Shown here in pieces: positions 48,844-58,191 of a stretch of DNA of 64,000 nt. Position 1 is the stretch's first letter. Each line of letters opens with the position of its first letter. Made by a program: the position numbers and the translations under genes. The stretch covers positions 39,752-103,751 of the forward strand of contig JAJPES010000008.1 of NCBI GenBank assembly GCA_021166725.1, written 5' to 3'. Origin of the DNA: Burkholderiaceae bacterium (GTDB lineage: Bacteria > Pseudomonadota > Gammaproteobacteria > Burkholderiales > Burkholderiaceae_E). The notes under the pieces are model-generated. The model was not told the DNA's origin, did no database searches, and saw only the letters and a program-made list of their open reading frames with translations.

Positions 48844-50160
48844 TCAGTAATCGGCCCCGCGGCCCGTCAATGCCACCGCTAGGCGCACCAGCACCAGCGA
48901 GATCCTGTTCATCATCCGCACCGGCCACGGCCGACTCGTGTAGCTTTGCAGCATGACGCGCTCGCCGCCCTCGTCGATCGCCCGGTCAAGCCGCTCGCGC
49001 AACAGGCGCGCGAAGCCCGCGTCCTGGACGGCAACGTTCGCCTCGCGCGCCAGCAGCAGCGAGAACGGATCGATGTTCGACGATCCGACGGTCGCCCAGT
49101 CGTCGATCACCGCAACCTTCGCGTGCAGGAAGCTGCGGCGGTACTCGACGATCTCGATGCCCTCCCGCAGCCACGGCTCGTACAGGGCCTGCGACGCGTA
49201 ATACTGCAGGCGGTACTCGACGCGGCCCTGCAGCAGCAGCCGCACGCGCACGCCTCGGCGCACCGCGGACTTCAAGGCACGGCGGAATCGGCCGCCGGGG
49301 AAGAAGTACGCGCAGGCGATCAGCACTTCTCCCCGTGCGCGCCCGATCGCGCGCAGGTACGCGCGCTCGATCGTGCGACGGTGACGCAGGTTGTCGCGCA
49401 GCATCAGCGCCGCGCGCACGTTGCCCGAAGAGGCGACGTCGCTGCGCACCTTCGCCGGCAGTTGCAGCAGCTCGCGCGCGGAGAGCTCCTTGCCGCCGTG
49501 CGCGACCCGGTTCACGGTCGCCGTCTCCCACCACAGGCGCGCCGCGGCGACATGCGCCTGCGCGACGAGCGGTCCGCGCACGCGCACCGCATAGTCGAGT
49601 CGCGGATGCTCGAGCGCCCCGTGGTTGGGGTCGTTGTAGTCGTCGAGCACGTTGATCCCGCCGACGAAGGCGACCGCACCGTCGACGACGGCCATCTTCC
49701 GGTGCATGCGGCGCAGCCGCTGGCGATCGAGCGAATAGCGGCGAAGATCGGGGCGGAACACCTCGAGCAGCACGCCCGCTTCGCGCAACGCCTGCGCCCG
49801 AAGCGGATCGATGAGCGCGGTGCCGAAGCCGTCGACGACCACGTGCACGCGAATGCCGCGCTGCGCGGCGCGCACGAGCGCAGCCCCTATGCGCCGGCCG
49901 GTGCGGTCGTCCTCGAAGATATACGTCTCGAGATATACGCTCGCGCATGCCTCGTCGATCGCGCGCTCGAGCGCGGGGAAGTACTGCGCGCCCGACTCGA
50001 GCAACTCGATCTCGTGGCCGCGCCTCATGCGCGGCTTCAGGCTCTTGTACCAGCTCAGCGAGACTTCGTCGCCGGCAGCGGGCAGCGCCACGAGCTCGAC
50101 GCCTTCGCCGTCGTCGCGAAGCCGCGCCTTGCCGGACGCAGCCGCGCGCCGGCCGCTCAT
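48844..50160 (-). CDS. clsB: Cardiolipin synthase ClsB-type phospholipase D family protein
   Basis: The 438-residue protein starts at 50160, overlapping the previous stop as ATGA (MSGRRAAASGKARLRDD). It has two HKD motifs: HRKMAVVDGAVAFVGG near residue 156 and HAKVAVIDDWATVGSSN near 344. Between them RARGEVLIACAYFFPGGRFRRALK is also typical. ClsB makes cardiolipin or phosphatidylglycerol from phospholipids. The C-terminal end has a short hydrophobic stretch (MMNRISLVLVRLAVALTG) that may sit at the membrane. It follows an endonuclease/exonuclease/phosphatase gene, the same pairing as ybhP-clsB in E. coli. Confidence 0.92.
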   Translation of the reverse strand: MSGRRAAASGKARLRDDGEGVELVALPAAGDEVSLSWYKSLKPRMRRGHEIELLESGAQYFPALERAIDEACASVYLETYIFEDDRTGRRIGAALVRAAQRGIRVHVVVDGFGTALIDPLRAQALREAGVLLEVFRPDLRRYSLDRQRLRRMHRKMAVVDGAVAFVGGINVLDDYNDPNHGALEHPRLDYAVRVRGPLVAQAHVAAARLWWETATVNRVAHGGKELSARELLQLPAKVRSDVASSGNVRAALMLRDNLRHRRTIERAYLRAIGRARGEVLIACAYFFPGGRFRRALKSAVRRGVRVRLLLQGRVEYRLQYYASQALYEPWLREGIEIVEYRRSFLHAKVAVIDDWATVGSSNIDPFSLLLAREANVAVQDAGFARLLRERLDRAIDEGGERVMLQSYTSRPWPVRMMNRISLVLVRLAVALTGRGADY

Positions 50161-51182
50161 GCCGCGTCTTCGAGCAGTTCGAGGTCGGCGACGAGCGGGC
50201 TGTGGTCGGAGAGCCTGGCCCATTCGAGGCCGCGCAGCACGCGCGCGTCGGCAACGCGAAAACCGCGCTGGTAGATCCGGTCCATGCGGAACCATGGAAC
50301 CAGCGCCGGATAGGTGCGCGCGGTGCGCACCATGCGCGGCAGCCGCGACATCGGCGGTGGCTCGAGCGCACCGGCCTCGGCCAGGCGATCGCGCACGAAA
50401 TAGGCGGCGCGCTGCAGCATGCGCGGATGCACGGAGTCGAAGACTTCGGCCACGCAGGCCCCGGCACACAGCCGCTCCGACAGCGCGTTGCGCCAGTCGT
50501 TGAAGTCGCCTGCGACGATCAGCGGCTGGCCTGCCGGAACGGCTGCGGCGATCCATTCGAGCAGCGCGTCGAGTTGCCGTTCGCGGCTCGCCGCCAGCAG
50601 GCCGAAGTGCACGACGAAGCAGTGCACGTGCCGACCGGCTACTTCGACCGTGCAATGCAGTACGCCGCGCTTCTCGAGCGCGTGATCGGACACGTCGCGG
50701 TTCTCGAGTCCGACGATCGGGAAGCGCGACAGCAACGCGTTGCCGTGGTGGCCGTGCAGGTAGCTGGCGTTGCGTCCGTAGGCGGTCTCGAACGCCTGCT
50801 GCGCGGTCGGCGACTTCGACAGGAACAGCTCCTGCGATTCCGCCGGCCACTGCGCGAAGCGGCGCGCGTAGCGCTGGTGCTGGCCCTGCACCTCCTGCAG
50901 GAAGATGAGGTCGCTGTCGAGCTCGTGCAGGCGCGCGCGCAACTCGTGGATGCGCGCCACGCGCCGCAGGCCGGTGAAGTCGCGCAGCACGCCCTTGTGG
51001 ATGTTGTAGGTGGACACGCGCAGCCGGCGCTCGGCGCCGGCTACAACCGGCGCCGCCGCCGGGTTCGCGATCGCCGAACCCGCTCGTCGCTGGATCTGCG
51101 CGGCCGAGCGGGTGCCGCGGGCGGTCTCGCGCGGCCGCGCGGCCCTCGCCTGCGCCGCCTTGCGCGGCGTGGGAAATTTCAT
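50157..51182 (-). CDS. Endonuclease/exonuclease/phosphatase (EEP) family protein, YbhP-like
   Basis: The 341-residue protein starts at 51182 (MKFPTPRKAAQ), with its ATG overlapping the nudB stop (ATGA); another ATG lies three codons upstream. An Arg/Ala-rich N-terminus of about 50 residues is followed by LRVSTYNIHKGVLRDFTG, where Asn and His begin the EEP fold, then LIFLQEVQGQ with the metal-binding Glu, IVAGDFNDW near 220, and WARLSDHSPLVADLEL with the terminal Asp-His pair. These act on phosphodiester or phosphate bonds; YbhP-type proteins next to clsB probably act on lipid-linked or membrane phosphates, but the substrate is not known. Confidence 0.9.
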   Translation of the reverse strand: MKFPTPRKAAQARAARPRETARGTRSAAQIQRRAGSAIANPAAAPVVAGAERRLRVSTYNIHKGVLRDFTGLRRVARIHELRARLHELDSDLIFLQEVQGQHQRYARRFAQWPAESQELFLSKSPTAQQAFETAYGRNASYLHGHHGNALLSRFPIVGLENRDVSDHALEKRGVLHCTVEVAGRHVHCFVVHFGLLAASRERQLDALLEWIAAAVPAGQPLIVAGDFNDWRNALSERLCAGACVAEVFDSVHPRMLQRAAYFVRDRLAEAGALEPPPMSRLPRMVRTARTYPALVPWFRMDRIYQRGFRVADARVLRGLEWARLSDHSPLVADLELLEDAA

Positions 51183-51634
51183 CGGCGGCATTGCGCGACG
51201 CGCTGCGGCAGTTCGCGGATCGCCTGCGCGTTGCTCCACGAGAAGCAAAGTCCGGCGGCACTCTCCCACGGCAACCATGCGAAGCGCAGGTGCTCGCGCG
51301 GAGCGAGCGTCACGTCGCGCGGCGCCGGCAGCTGCACGCCGAAGACATGCTCGAGGTTGTGCGTGATGCCGTCGGCGTAGCGATGGCGCCAGTGCGGGTA
51401 GATCTCGTAGCGATGCTCGTGGCGCCAGTCGCACAGGCCGAAGTCTTCGACGTCGAGCCCGGTTTCCTCGAGCACTTCGCGCCGGCAGGTCTGCGCAAGC
51501 GGTTCGTCGAGCGTGGCGCGACTGCCGGTGACCGACTGCCAATAGCCCGGATGGTCGGCGCGTTCGAGCAGCAGCACCTGCAGATCGTCGGTGTACACGA
51601 CGACCAGCACCGACTCGGGGATCTTCGTACCCAT
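51179..51634 (-). CDS. nudB: Dihydroneopterin triphosphate diphosphatase (Nudix)
   Basis: The 151-residue protein starts at 51634 (MGTKIPESVLVVVYTDDLQVLLLERADHPGYWQSVTGS). The Nudix box is visible in LDEPLAQTCRREVLEETGLDVEDF. WRHEHRYEIYPHWRHRY and the end FSWSNAQAIREL are hallmarks of NudB/NtpA, which removes pyrophosphate from dihydroneopterin triphosphate in folate synthesis. It follows aspS by 49 bases, a conserved pairing in proteobacteria. Confidence 0.93.
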   Translation of the reverse strand: MGTKIPESVLVVVYTDDLQVLLLERADHPGYWQSVTGSRATLDEPLAQTCRREVLEETGLDVEDFGLCDWRHEHRYEIYPHWRHRYADGITHNLEHVFGVQLPAPRDVTLAPREHLRFAWLPWESAAGLCFSWSNAQAIRELPQRVAQCRR

Positions 51635-51683
51635 CCGCTGCTTCCTGCGCCCGACCGCCGCTGCCCGCCTGCCGCCCGCCCGT

Positions 51684-53480
51684 TCAGGCCGTGCGAGGCT
51701 CGGCCTTGCGCAGGCGGATGTGCAACTCGCGCAACTGCTGCTCGTCCACCGGCGACGGCGCCTGAACGAGCAGGTCCTGCGCACGCTGCGTCTTCGGGAA
51801 CGCGATGACGTCGCGGATCGAGTCGGCGCCGGCCATCATCGCGACGATGCGATCCAGGCCGAAGGCGATGCCGCCGTGCGGCGGCGCGCCGTACTGCAGC
51901 GCGTCGAGCAGGAAGCCGAACTTGGCGCGCGCCTCCTCCGGTCCGATGCGCAGCGCGCCGAACACCTTGCTCTGCACCGCCTCGCGATGAATGCGCACCG
52001 AGCCGCCGCCGATCTCCCAGCCATTGAGCACCATGTCGTAGGCCTTCGCCACGCACTGCCCGGGCGAAGTCTCGAGCATGTCCTCGTGGCCGTCCTTCGG
52101 CGAGGTGAACGGGTGGTGCATCGCGACCCAGCGTTCGGCCTCGTCGTCGTACTCGAACATCGGGAAGTCGGTGACCCACAGCGGCATCCAGCCGGCGACG
52201 CTCGCGCCGGTGCGCCGGCCGAAATCGGAATGGCCGATCTTCGTGCGCAGCGCGCCGATCGATGCGTCGACGATCCTCGCCTGGTCGGCGCCGAAGAAGA
52301 TAAGGTCGCCGTCCTGCGCGCCGGTGCGCGACAGGATCGCGTCGAGCGCCGCATCGTGCAGGTTCTTGACGATCGGCGACTGCAGGCCTTCGCGCCCGCG
52401 CGCGGCGTCGTTGACCTTGATCCAGGCAAGGCCGCGCGCGCCGTAGATGGACACGAACTGCCCGTAGGCATCGATCTCGCCTCGCGTCAGCGCGGAGCCC
52501 CCGGGCACGCGCAGCGCGACGACCCGTCCGTCCTCCGCGTTCGCCGGCGTCGAGAACACCTTGAAATCGACGTCGCGCATCGCATCGGTGAGCTCGGTGA
52601 ACTCCAGCTTCACGCGCAGGTCGGGCTTGTCGGAGCCGAAGCGGCGCATCGCCTCGGCGTAGCTCATCGTGGGGAACGGATCGGGCAGCTCGACGCCGAT
52701 CGCGTTGCGGAATACCACGCGAATCATGTCCTCGAAGATCGCACGGATCTCTTCTTCGCCGAGGAAGGAGGTCTCGCAGTCGATCTGCGTGAACTCCGGC
52801 TGGCGGTCGGCGCGCAGGTCTTCGTCGCGGAAGCACTTGACGACCTGGTAGTAGCGGTCGAAGCCGGCGACCATCAGCATCTGCTTGAACAACTGCGGCG
52901 ACTGGGGGAGCGCGTAGAACTCGCCGGCGTGCACGCGAGAAGGCACGAGGTAATCGCGCGCGCCCTCGGGCGTGGAGCGCGTGAGCATCGGCGTCTCGAT
53001 GTCGACGAAGCCGTGCGTGTCGAGGTAGCGGCGTACCTCGCGTGCCACGCGATAGCGCAGCATCATGTTCTGCTGCATCGGCGGACGACGCAGGTCGAGC
53101 ACGCGGTGCGTCAGGCGCGTGGTTTCGGAGAGATTCTCGTCGTCGAGCTGGAACGGCGGCGTGACCGACGCGTTGAGGATCTCGAGCTGCTCGCAGACGA
53201 CCTCGACCTCGCCGCTGCGCAGGTTCGGATTCACCGTTCCTTCGGGACGACGGCGCACGCGGCCGACGACCTTCACGCAGAATTCGTTGCGGATGCGCTC
53301 GGCGGTGGCGAACATCTCGGGCCGGTCCGGGTCGCAGACGATCTGCGCGAGTCCCTCGCGGTCGCGCAGGTCGATGAAGATCACGCCGCCGTGATCGCGC
53401 CGGCGATGCACCCAGCCGTACAGCGTGACGGTCCGGTCGAGGTACTCGGCAGAGATCTCGCCGGTATAGCAGGTCCGCAT
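51684..53480 (-). CDS. aspS: Aspartyl-tRNA synthetase (AspRS, bacterial type)
   Basis: The 598-residue class II synthetase starts at 53480 ([32 protein letters not shown]) and overlaps the DUF502 stop as TGATG. It has the N-terminal OB-fold anticodon domain, motif 2 near [19 protein letters not shown], the bacterial GAD insertion domain in the middle, and motif 3 [20 protein letters not shown] near residue 545. The Leu and Gly context in the anticodon domain could make it discriminating or non-discriminating; an archaeal-type or GatCAB pairing cannot be judged from this window. Confidence 0.97.
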   Translation of the reverse strand: MRTCYTGEISAEYLDRTVTLYGWVHRRRDHGGVIFIDLRDREGLAQIVCDPDRPEMFATAERIRNEFCVKVVGRVRRRPEGTVNPNLRSGEVEVVCEQLEILNASVTPPFQLDDENLSETTRLTHRVLDLRRPPMQQNMMLRYRVAREVRRYLDTHGFVDIETPMLTRSTPEGARDYLVPSRVHAGEFYALPQSPQLFKQMLMVAGFDRYYQVVKCFRDEDLRADRQPEFTQIDCETSFLGEEEIRAIFEDMIRVVFRNAIGVELPDPFPTMSYAEAMRRFGSDKPDLRVKLEFTELTDAMRDVDFKVFSTPANAEDGRVVALRVPGGSALTRGEIDAYGQFVSIYGARGLAWIKVNDAARGREGLQSPIVKNLHDAALDAILSRTGAQDGDLIFFGADQARIVDASIGALRTKIGHSDFGRRTGASVAGWMPLWVTDFPMFEYDDEAERWVAMHHPFTSPKDGHEDMLETSPGQCVAKAYDMVLNGWEIGGGSVRIHREAVQSKVFGALRIGPEEARAKFGFLLDALQYGAPPHGGIAFGLDRIVAMMAGADSIRDVIAFPKTQRAQDLLVQAPSPVDEQQLRELHIRLRKAEPRTA

Positions 53481-54166
53481 CAGGTTCTCCGGTTCAGCGG
53501 CGGCGCCACGGTGGGCACGACGGGTTCGATTTCGGATCCGGGCTGCACGCCGTGCGCGCGAGGCGTCGGCGCGCCCCGGTCGAGCGGCGCCACGACGCCC
53601 ATCGAAACGACGTACTTGAGCGCCTGGTCGACGCTCATGTTCAACTCGACGGTCTCCGATCGCGGCATCATCAGGAAGAAGCCCGAAGTGGGGTTCGGCG
53701 TCGTCGGTACATAGACGGAAATCATGTCGACTTCCACGTGGCGGCGCACTTCGTCGGCCGGCGCACCGGTGAGGAAACCGATTGTCCATACGCCGCTGCG
53801 CGGATACTGCACGAGCAGCGCCTGGCGGAAGGCCTGCCCGCTGGGCGACAGGATCGTGTCGCTGACCTGCTTCACGCTCGAGTAGATCGAGCGCACGATC
53901 GGAATGCGTCCGAGCAGCCCTTCCCAATAGAGCAGCAGGCGCTCGCCGATGATGTTGCGCGCCGCCATGCCGGTGAGCACGACCACGGCAATCGACAGCA
54001 GCGCGCCCAGGCCGGGGATGTCATGACCGAACCAGCTTCGCGGGTGCAGTTGCGCCGGCAGCAACTGCAGGCTCTGGTCCATCGTCGCGACGATCAGGTT
54101 CAGCACCCAGAGCGTGATGACGAGCGGAATCCAGATCAGCAGGCCGGTTACGAGATATTTGCGCAT
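53480..54166 (-). CDS. DUF502 family membrane protein
   Basis: The 228-residue protein has two membrane helices: about residues 6-28 ([22 protein letters not shown]) and 53-74 ([20 protein letters not shown]). The hydrophilic domain follows with [21 protein letters not shown] and [24 protein letters not shown], both signatures of DUF502. The family occurs in bacteria and plants (COV proteins, trafficking-linked); the bacterial function is unknown. Neighbouring fmdB and aspS is the usual betaproteobacterial context. Confidence 0.94.
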   Translation of the reverse strand: MRKYLVTGLLIWIPLVITLWVLNLIVATMDQSLQLLPAQLHPRSWFGHDIPGLGALLSIAVVVLTGMAARNIIGERLLLYWEGLLGRIPIVRSIYSSVKQVSDTILSPSGQAFRQALLVQYPRSGVWTIGFLTGAPADEVRRHVEVDMISVYVPTTPNPTSGFFLMMPRSETVELNMSVDQALKYVVSMGVVAPLDRGAPTPRAHGVQPGSEIEPVVPTVAPPLNRRT

Positions 54167-54268
54167 TCGTGCTCGCTGTACCGCGCGCGGCGCGGGCCCG
54201 TGGACTTCGGCGACGCGTCGAGCGCGCCCCGGTGTACTCGCGGGTCGGTCGGCAACCTCGGTCTGCTA

Positions 54269-54625
54269 TCAGTCGGCCGAGCCGGCCGAGCCGGCCGAAG
54301 CGCTGCCGCTCGCCGGTGACGACGTGTCGGCGCCCTTCGCCGGCGTGTCGGCTTTCACGCCGTCGGCTTTCGCGCCCGAGCCTGCATCATCGGACTTCGA
54401 CGCGCCGGCGCCGTTGCCCGGGTTCGCCTGCTTCGCCTTGTTTCCGTCGCGGAAGTCGGTGACGTACCAGCCGCTGCCCTTGAGCTGGAAGGCGGGTGCG
54501 GTGAGCACCTTGTGGAAGGACTGCGCGCCGCAGGCCGGACAGACCGTGAGTGGCGCGTCGGAAAACTTCTGCAGCACATCCTGCTCGACGCCGCAGGCAG
54601 CGCATCGATATGCGTAGATCGGCAT
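54269..54625 (-). CDS. FmdB-family zinc ribbon protein
   Basis: The 118-residue protein has the FmdB zinc ribbon MPIYAYRCAACGVEQDVLQKF with CAAC and CPAC pairs at about residues 8-11 and 29-32, which would hold one Zn2+. GSGWYVTDFRD at about 50-60 is conserved. The rest is a low-complexity Ser/Ala/Gly/Asp/Lys tail with repeated GSA units near the end. The role is unclear; FmdB was named from an amidase regulator. It is the first gene of an operon with DUF502 and aspS. Confidence 0.93.
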   Translation of the reverse strand: MPIYAYRCAACGVEQDVLQKFSDAPLTVCPACGAQSFHKVLTAPAFQLKGSGWYVTDFRDGNKAKQANPGNGAGASKSDDAGSGAKADGVKADTPAKGADTSSPASGSASAGSAGSAD

Positions 54626-54684
54626 TTCTTCGGCTCGGAACCCGCCGCCGTGGGACGTTGACGGGAAAATGCGGAAAACCTTGA

Positions 54685-54690
54685 ATTATA
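54685..54690 (-). promoter_or_regulatory. Consensus -10 element of the fmdB-aspS operon
   Basis: TATAAT, a full match on the minus strand, about 60 bases before the fmdB start, in an AT-rich patch. The -35 is weak (TCGAGG at a 16-base spacing). Confidence 0.55.
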
Positions 54691-54813
54691 AGAGGAAACG
54701 TAGAAACCTCGACGCCCCGTCGAAGGCATCGGCGGGAATGCGAGCATTGCCAGCGACAGCGGCGCGCGGATGATCCACGCAGAAGCGTCGCCGCGCCCGG
54801 CACCGGGAAGCCA

Positions 54814-55602
54814 ATGACGACAGGAAGCATTCGGGATCCGCTGCTCGTGGTCGATGACGCGAGCGTTCGCTTTGGTGGTGTCGTCGCGCTCGATCGCGTT
54901 TCCTTCGACGTGGCGCCGGGCATCATCTGCGGCCTGATCGGCCCCAACGGCGCCGGCAAGACGACGCTGTTCAACTGCCTGTCGCGGCTCTACGAACTCG
55001 ATTCGGGACGAATCGGATTTGCCGGCAGCGACCTCGGAGCGCTGCCGCGCCACCGGATCGCCTCGCTCGGCATCGGCCGCACGTTCCAGAATCTCGCGCT
55101 GTTCGGCACGATGAGCGTGCTCGACAACGTGCTCGTCGGCACGCACAGCCGCACCGGCACCGGCTTCGTCGCGAACGTGCTGCGCCTGCCACGCGTATCC
55201 GTCGAAGAGCGCGCCGCGCGCGAGCGCGCGCGCGAGCACATCGCCCTGCTCGGCCTCGAGGCGGTGATGCACGCGCGCGTGGCCGAACTGCCCTTCGGTA
55301 CCTGCAAGCGCGTGGAACTGGCACGTGCGCTGGCCGCCGAGCCGCAACTGCTGCTGCTCGACGAACCCGCGAGCGGGCTGAATCACGAAGAGGTGCAAGC
55401 GCTCGCCGGCTCGATCCGGATGCTGCGCGACCGTCTCGGTCTCACCGTACTGCTCGTCGAGCACCATGTGAACCTGGTGATGGACGTCTGCGACAAGGTG
55501 GTTGCGCTGAACTTCGGCCGCAAGATCGCCGAAGGCGACCCGGACCACGTGCGTACGCACCCGGAAGTCGTCGAGGCATACCTCGGAGCGGAAGCGGCTT
55601 GA
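54814..55602 (+). CDS. livG: Branched-chain amino-acid-type ABC transporter ATPase LivG
   Basis: The 262-residue ATPase has Walker A GPNGAGKTTLFNC at about residues 42-54, Q-loop in RTFQNLALF, and Walker B LLLLDEPASGLNHEE near 178. The signature position reads PFGTCKRVELARAL, where the usual LS(Y)G is FGT, a departure from LSGGQ that is common in LivG-type proteins. It provides ATP hydrolysis for import of leucine/isoleucine/valine or another amide or carboxylate. It is the first gene of a plus-strand operon. Confidence 0.93.
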   Translation: MTTGSIRDPLLVVDDASVRFGGVVALDRVSFDVAPGIICGLIGPNGAGKTTLFNCLSRLYELDSGRIGFAGSDLGALPRHRIASLGIGRTFQNLALFGTMSVLDNVLVGTHSRTGTGFVANVLRLPRVSVEERAARERAREHIALLGLEAVMHARVAELPFGTCKRVELARALAAEPQLLLLDEPASGLNHEEVQALAGSIRMLRDRLGLTVLLVEHHVNLVMDVCDKVVALNFGRKIAEGDPDHVRTHPEVVEAYLGAEAA

Positions 55603-56336
55603 ACCCGCCCGCCGCCGCGAGCCCACTGCTCGCCGTTCGCGACCTGGCCGCCTGGTACGGGCCCACGCAGGCGCTGCACGGCCTGCGCTTCGAGATGGCC
55701 GCGGGCTCGATCACGACGCTGCTCGGCGCCAACGGCGCCGGCAAGACGACGACACTGCGCGCGCTGTGTTCGATGACGGTGCGAACGCGCGGCGAAGTGC
55801 TGCTCGGCGGCCGTCGCATCGACGGAAGCCGCACCGAGGACATCGCGCGGCTGGGCGTCGCGCACGTGCCCGACGGGCGCGGCACCTTCCTGGGACTCAC
55901 CACCGAGGAGAACCTGCGCCTCGGAGCGTGGACCCGGAGCGACCGGCGCGCGGTGGCCGAAGACTTCGAGCGCATCTACGCGTACTTCCCGCGGCTGCAC
56001 GAGCGGCGCCGCCAGCAGGCAGGGACGCTGTCGGGCGGCGAGCAGCAGATGCTCGCCGTCTCGCGCGCGCTGATGTCGCGTCCGCAACTGCTGCTGCTCG
56101 ACGAACCGTCCTTCGGCCTGGCGCCGCGCGTGGTGCGCGAGATCTTCGCGATCATGCGCCGCATCAACGAACAGGAAGGCGTGTCGATCCTGCTCGTCGA
56201 GCAGAACGCTTCGATGGCGCTGGAGCTCGCCGACCATGCGTACCTGCTCGAGACCGGGCGCATCGTGCTCGGCGGGCGCGCCGAAGAGCTGCGGCGCAAC
56301 GACACGGTGCGCCGCGCCTATCTCGGGGGCAGCTGA
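55599..56336 (+). CDS. livF: Branched-chain amino-acid-type ABC transporter ATPase LivF
   Basis: The 245-residue ATPase starts with TTG at 55599, overlapping the livG stop (TTGA); no ATG fits the family start. Motifs are Walker A GANGAGKTTTLRAL near residue 38, Q-loop and VPDGRGTFLGLTTEENL near 90, signature LSGGEQQMLAVSRALM near 145, and Walker B LLLLDEPSFGLAP near 165. It pairs with LivG on the two permeases. Confidence 0.93.
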   Translation: MNPPAAASPLLAVRDLAAWYGPTQALHGLRFEMAAGSITTLLGANGAGKTTTLRALCSMTVRTRGEVLLGGRRIDGSRTEDIARLGVAHVPDGRGTFLGLTTEENLRLGAWTRSDRRAVAEDFERIYAYFPRLHERRRQQAGTLSGGEQQMLAVSRALMSRPQLLLLDEPSFGLAPRVVREIFAIMRRINEQEGVSILLVEQNASMALELADHAYLLETGRIVLGGRAEELRRNDTVRRAYLGGS

Positions 56337-57208
56337 TGGAGAGCTTCCTGCACCAGGTCTTCGCCGGGCTGGCGACCGGCGGCATCTACGCGAGCCTGGC
56401 GCTGGCACTGGTGATGATCTACCAGACCACGCACCTGGTGAACTTCGCGCAGGGCGAGATGGCGATGTTCTCGACCTATCTCGCCTGGACGATGATCGCG
56501 GCGGGCCTTCCCTACTGGGCCGCTTTCGCGCTCACCGTCGCCGGCGCCTTCGTGCTCGGAGCAGCGATCGAGCGCATCGTCATCCGGCCGGTGGAGAACG
56601 CGCCGGTGCTGGCCATCGTCGTCGTCTTCATCGGCCTGCTGCTGATCCTGAACAGCCTCGCCGGATGGCTCTGGTCGTACACGATCAAGACCTTCCCGAG
56701 CCCCTTCCCGTCGACGCCGGTGTTCGGCCAGACGCTGATCTCGGCGCACGAACTGGGCGCGATCGCCGTTACGCTGGGCGTGCTCGCGCTGCTGTACGCG
56801 TTCTTCCGCTGGACGCCGCTCGGGCTGGCGATGCGTGCCGTGGCGCAGAACCCGGCGTCGAGCCGGCTGGTCGGCATCCGGGTGGGCTGGATGCTCGCGC
56901 TCGGTTGGGGGTTGGCCGGCGCGATCGGGGCGGTCGGCGGCATGATGGTGGCGCCGATCGTCTATCTCGAGCCGAACATGATGGGAGGCATCCTGCTGTA
57001 CGCATTCGCTGCAGCGCTGCTCGGCGGAATCGACAGCCCGCCGGGCGCGGTGATCGGCGGCTTCGCGGTGGGCGTGCTCGAGAACGTGCTGGGCGCCTAC
57101 GTGATCGGCAACGAACTGAAGCTCACCGTCGCGCTCGCGCTGATCGTCGGCGTGCTGCTGGTGCGCCCCAGCGGGCTGCTCGGCTCGCGACAGGTGACAC
57201 GAGTATGA
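56336..57208 (+). CDS. livH: Branched-chain amino-acid-type ABC transporter permease LivH
   Basis: The 290-residue membrane protein begins MESFLHQVFAGLATGGIYASLALALV with its ATG overlapping the livF stop (TGATG). About eight helices are seen. THLVNFAQGEMAMFSTYLAW and the EAA-like cytoplasmic loop LAMRAVAQNPASSRLVGI (near residue 162) are the family's ATPase contact and signature. It forms the pore with LivM. Confidence 0.93.
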   Translation: MESFLHQVFAGLATGGIYASLALALVMIYQTTHLVNFAQGEMAMFSTYLAWTMIAAGLPYWAAFALTVAGAFVLGAAIERIVIRPVENAPVLAIVVVFIGLLLILNSLAGWLWSYTIKTFPSPFPSTPVFGQTLISAHELGAIAVTLGVLALLYAFFRWTPLGLAMRAVAQNPASSRLVGIRVGWMLALGWGLAGAIGAVGGMMVAPIVYLEPNMMGGILLYAFAAALLGGIDSPPGAVIGGFAVGVLENVLGAYVIGNELKLTVALALIVGVLLVRPSGLLGSRQVTRV

Positions 57209-58191
57209 GTCCGCGCGCCGCGCTCCCGCTCGCGGTCGTCGCACTGGCGTGCCTGCTGCCTTTCGTCGCCAGCGACTACCGGCTGTTCCAGCTGACCATG
57301 GTGCTCGTCTATGCGATCGCGTTGCTCGGGCTGAACATCCTCACCGGCTTCAACGGCCAGATCTCGCTCGGCCACGGCGCCTTCTACGCGATCGGTGCCT
57401 ATGGCGCGGCGATCGCGATGGAGCACGCCGGCGTGCCGTACTGGGCGACCCTTCCGCTCGCCGGAGTGGTCTGCGGCGTGGCCGGCTTCCTGTTCGGCGT
57501 CCCGGCACTGCGACTGGAAGGCGTGTATCTGGCGCTCGCCACTTTCGCGCTGGCGCTCGCCATGCCGCAGCTGCTCAAGTACAAGCACTTCGACCAGTGG
57601 ACCGGCGGCGTGCAGGGCATCGTCATCCTCAAGCCCGACGCACCTTTCGGCCTGCCGCTGAGCGCCGATCAGTGGCTGTACTACTTCACGCTGATGGTCA
57701 CGATCGTGCTCTTCGTCGCCGCGCGCAACCTGCTGCGCGGGCGCATCGGCCGCGCGATCGTCGCGATCCGCGACCAGCCGATCGCCGCGCAGGCGATGGG
57801 CATCGACGCGGCGCTGTTCAAGTCGCTCACCTTCGGCGTATCGGCAGCTTTCACCGGCGTCGCCGGTGCGCTCGGCGCGATCGCCGTGCAGTTCGTCGCG
57901 CCCGACAGCTTCGGCTTCTTCCTGTCGATCATCTTCCTCGTCGGCAGCGTCGTCGGCGGAGTCGCATCGATCCAGGGTGCGGTGTGGGGGGCGCTGTTCA
58001 TCCAGTTCGTGCCGAATCTGGCCGACCGCATCTCGAAAGCCGCGCCGTGGGCCGTCTACGGACTGGCAATGATCGCGTTCGTCTACCTGTTGCCGACCGG
58101 CGTTGCCGGCGGCATCGCCCTGCTTCGCGCGAAATTCGCGGCGCACCGCCGCGGCAGCGCCGAAGCGCAACCCCGAAGGAGATCGACATGA
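57205..58191 (+). CDS. livM: Branched-chain amino-acid-type ABC transporter permease LivM
   Basis: The 328-residue protein starts at 57205 (ATGA overlap with livH), MSPRAALPLAVVALACLLPF. It has about nine helices, with GLNILTGFNGQISLGHGAFYAIGAY near residue 42 and the cytoplasmic coupling loop GRIGRAIVAIRDQPIAAQAMGID near 178, both typical of LivM. A basic C-terminal tail of about 20 residues follows the last helix. Confidence 0.93.
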   Translation: MSPRAALPLAVVALACLLPFVASDYRLFQLTMVLVYAIALLGLNILTGFNGQISLGHGAFYAIGAYGAAIAMEHAGVPYWATLPLAGVVCGVAGFLFGVPALRLEGVYLALATFALALAMPQLLKYKHFDQWTGGVQGIVILKPDAPFGLPLSADQWLYYFTLMVTIVLFVAARNLLRGRIGRAIVAIRDQPIAAQAMGIDAALFKSLTFGVSAAFTGVAGALGAIAVQFVAPDSFGFFLSIIFLVGSVVGGVASIQGAVWGALFIQFVPNLADRISKAAPWAVYGLAMIAFVYLLPTGVAGGIALLRAKFAAHRRGSAEAQPRRRST